Source: JABMQB01 sp964575025 (lineage in GTDB: Bacteria; Bacteroidota; Bacteroidia; Bacteroidales; Prolixibacteraceae). Taken from it: DNA of 64,000 nt. The translations under genes were made by a program, and so were the position numbers. This document shows positions 61,917 through 64,000 of this stretch, in pieces. Positions within the stretch are counted from its first letter, which is position 1. Each line of letters starts with the position of its first letter. Below the pieces are notes generated by a model. It was given only the letters and a program-made list of their open reading frames with translations, was not told the DNA's origin and made no database searches. The stretch spans positions 9,481-73,480 of the forward strand of contig CAZNPV010000015.1 of assembly GCA_964575025.1 (NCBI GenBank), in the 5' to 3' direction.

Positions 61917-63947
61917 TCATCGCTTCTTCTTTTTTTCTTTCTTTTTCAGCAACTCCTGCAACCTGTACATTTCGTCGCGCAGACGGGTCGCTTCAATAAA
62001 GTCCAGTTCTTTAGCGGCAACCTGCATCTGTTTTTTTGTGTTTTCAATTGCTTTTTCCAGGGCTCCGGTGTCCATGTATTGAACCACAGGATCAGCTGCG
62101 ATATCGGGATTTTCCATTCCCCCTGTATAGTTCTTTTGTTTATCACTCCGCCATTCGTAACCGATAATTTCCCGTGTAGGTTTTATGATCTGAGCAGGTA
62201 TAATATGGTTTTCTTCGTTGTATTTCATCTGTTTTTCGCGCCGGTAGTTTGCTGCATCGATAGCTTTTTTCATGGATTCAGTAATTTTATCTGCATACAT
62301 GATAACCTGACCGTTCAGATTACGCGCTGCCCTCCCGGCCGTTTGTGTCAGGGAGCGCTCGGATCGCAGGAATCCTTCTTTATCGGCATCGAGGATTGCT
62401 ACCAGTGACACCTCGGGTAAATCGAGGCCTTCACGCAGCAGATTGATCCCAACCAACACATCAAAATCGCCTCTGCGCAAACCTTCCATGATCTCGATCC
62501 GATCCATGGTATCAACATCCGAATGAATATACCGGTTCACCACCCCCATGTCTGCAAGGTATTTGCTCAGTTCCTCAGCCATGCGTTTTGTGAGGGTTGT
62601 CACCAATACGCGTTCATTTTTTTCTGTCCGCTGATTTATCTCATACAGAAGATCATCGATCTGGTTTCCTGAGGGGCGTACATCAATTTTAGGGTCAAGC
62701 AATCCGGTAGGGCGGATCAGTTGTTCCACCACCACCCCCCCGGAACGTGCCAACTCATAATCGGCAGGTGTAGCACTCACATAGATACACTGGCTAACCA
62801 GGTTTTCAAATTCTTCAAATCTCAAAGGGCGGTTATCAATCGCAGCAGGCAGACGGAATCCATACTCCACGAGGGTCACTTTCCGGGAATGATCGCCTCC
62901 ATGCATTGCCCGTACCTGCGGCAGGGTTACATGGCTTTCATCAATGATGCATAAAAAATCACCGGGAAAATAATCAAGCAGGCAAAAGGGTCTGGTTCCG
63001 GGTGATCTGCCGTCAAAATATCGTGAATAATTCTCTATTCCCGGGCAATAACCCAGTTCTTTCATCATTTCCATATCATACTCAACCCTTTCCTGAATGC
63101 GTTTTGCTTCCGGGAATTTTCCTGTCTCTTTGAAATAATCAATCTGTGCGACCAGATCATCCTGGATCTGACGTATAGCCCCATGCATCCGCTTCGGGGT
63201 AGTCACAAAAATATTGGCCGGATAGATTGTGATGCTTTTAAAACTTTCCATTTTATGCCCTGATACCGGATCAAACGAATAGAGTTCTTCAATTTCCTCG
63301 CCCCAGAAGAGGATACGGTAAGCAATATCTCCATAGGCCAGGAAGACATCCACGGTATCGCCTGTTACTCTGAAATTTCCCCGCTGAAAATCGACCTCAC
63401 TACGGGAATACAACGCATCCACAAGGCTCCGAAGAAGAGCGTTCCTCGCAATAACCTGTCCCACAGAAACCTCCGTAACATTGGCATGAAAATCCTCCGG
63501 ATTGCCTATTCCGTAGAGGCACGACACCGAGGAGACGACGATCACATCCCGCCTGCCTGACAACAGAGCTGAAGTGGAGCTCAGCCTTAATTTTTCTATA
63601 TCCTTGTTTATAGAAAGATCCTTTTCGATATAGGTGTCGGTAACCGGAAGGTATGCTTCAGGCTGGTAATAATCATAATAGGAAACAAAATACTCCACTG
63701 CATTATCAGGGAAAAACTGTTTCATTTCGCTGTACAACTGGGCAGCCAGGGTTTTGTTATGGCTCAGGATCAGCGTTGGACGTTGTATTTTCTCAATCAC
63801 ATTGGCCATGGTAAACGTCTTCCCTGAGCCGGTTACCCCCAACAACACCTGATAACGGTCCCCCCGGTTGATCCCTTCAACCAATTGCTCTATAGCTTCA
63901 GGCTGGTCTCCCGTTGGCTTATAATCTGAAACCAGTGTAAAATCCAT
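61917..63947 (-). CDS. uvrB: Excinuclease ABC subunit B
   Basis: A complete 676-residue nucleotide-excision-repair helicase. Walker A is GVTGSGKTFTMANVI, the beta-hairpin region is EYFVSYYDYYQPEAYLPVTD, the DEAD-like box is CIIDESHVTLPQV, and helicase motif VI is RSLTQTAGRAARN. The C-terminal UVR motif (AAKELDFIEATRLRDEMYRL) binds UvrC. It ends in a Lys-rich tail. It loads damage onto the UvrA-UvrB complex. Transcription is away from the end of the window. Confidence 0.98.
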   Translation of the reverse strand: MDFTLVSDYKPTGDQPEAIEQLVEGINRGDRYQVLLGVTGSGKTFTMANVIEKIQRPTLILSHNKTLAAQLYSEMKQFFPDNAVEYFVSYYDYYQPEAYLPVTDTYIEKDLSINKDIEKLRLSSTSALLSGRRDVIVVSSVSCLYGIGNPEDFHANVTEVSVGQVIARNALLRSLVDALYSRSEVDFQRGNFRVTGDTVDVFLAYGDIAYRILFWGEEIEELYSFDPVSGHKMESFKSITIYPANIFVTTPKRMHGAIRQIQDDLVAQIDYFKETGKFPEAKRIQERVEYDMEMMKELGYCPGIENYSRYFDGRSPGTRPFCLLDYFPGDFLCIIDESHVTLPQVRAMHGGDHSRKVTLVEYGFRLPAAIDNRPLRFEEFENLVSQCIYVSATPADYELARSGGVVVEQLIRPTGLLDPKIDVRPSGNQIDDLLYEINQRTEKNERVLVTTLTKRMAEELSKYLADMGVVNRYIHSDVDTMDRIEIMEGLRRGDFDVLVGINLLREGLDLPEVSLVAILDADKEGFLRSERSLTQTAGRAARNLNGQVIMYADKITESMKKAIDAANYRREKQMKYNEENHIIPAQIIKPTREIIGYEWRSDKQKNYTGGMENPDIAADPVVQYMDTGALEKAIENTKKQMQVAAKELDFIEATRLRDEMYRLQELLKKKEKKKKR

Positions 63948-64000
63948 CGCTTCCTTCCCTTTTACATCCGTAACAATAATACAAAAACATCTTCAGAAAA

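Overview
The window is a stretch of a Bacteroidota draft genome, most likely from the Bacteroidales/Marinilabiliales side. The evidence is: (i) two proteins ending in a type IX secretion (T9SS, type A) sorting domain; (ii) repeated TAnnTTTG promoter boxes and few Shine-Dalgarno sequences; (iii) the BT_3928-like gene next to tpiA, and rsmE next to a DUF4159 gene, both familiar Bacteroidota neighbourhoods; (iv) families nearly confined to the phylum (HYC_CC_PP protein, DUF6051, DUF6398). Two runs of exactly 100 N (27663-27762 and 53229-53328) are scaffold gaps, and both fall inside tandem repeats.

Layout. 1-12 kb is housekeeping: the end of a BT_3928-like membrane protein, tpiA, a secreted multi-domain glycosidase, a membrane polyferredoxin, prmA, a phospholipase-D-fold protein, a YfcE-like phosphoesterase, a SixA-like phosphatase, rsmE, a DUF4159 protein and a stand-alone GMP synthetase domain. 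12.1-17.3 kb is an eroded accessory island: a heptamer minisatellite, an integrase tail, an internally deleted IS relic with 13-bp terminal repeats, group II intron-like 3' ends, many short palindromes, a frameshifted lipoprotein, a truncated AsmA-like fragment, and one apparently intact MNT/HEPN toxin-antitoxin pair. 17.3-21 kb is a sulfur module (sulfide:quinone oxidoreductase, DUF1641, DsrC-like and DsrE-like proteins) divergent from an FNR-type regulator, with FNR-like boxes between them.

21.9-32.4 kb is a copper/heavy-metal efflux cluster: HYC_CC_PP protein, CusA-type RND pump, TolC-like channel, CusB-type adaptor, two small proteins and a Cu+ P-type ATPase. It is bracketed by broken genes (DUF6398 on the left, a histidine-kinase tail on the right). 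32.7-40.2 kb holds a LytTR regulator, a DUF6051 hydrolase, a Na+/Ca2+ exchanger, a GyrI-like fragment, a repeat-rich T9SS-exported protein, an encapsulated-ferritin-type protein with no encapsulin nearby, a lipocalin and an acetyltransferase. 40.2-64 kb returns to ordinary metabolism: histidine degradation (ftcD), CvfB-like and SUI1-like proteins, a Na/Pi transporter, a serine hydrolase, class I fumarase, alpha-L-fucosidase, an HD protein with YjbQ, tRNA-Arg(CCG), arfB, a PIN toxin-antitoxin pair, a second heptamer minisatellite, trehalose synthesis (otsA-otsB fusion), a patatin with outer-membrane barrel, an odd helical-repeat/GH16-fold protein, a C26 peptidase and uvrB.

The most unusual items are the EncFtn-type ferritin without encapsulin, the cytoplasmic helical-repeat protein ending in a GH16-like domain with a degenerate active site, the in-frame 24-bp repeat expansion (nucleated by a perfect 30-bp palindrome) inside the metal-efflux adaptor, and the one-cysteine DsrC in the FNR-linked sulfur module.
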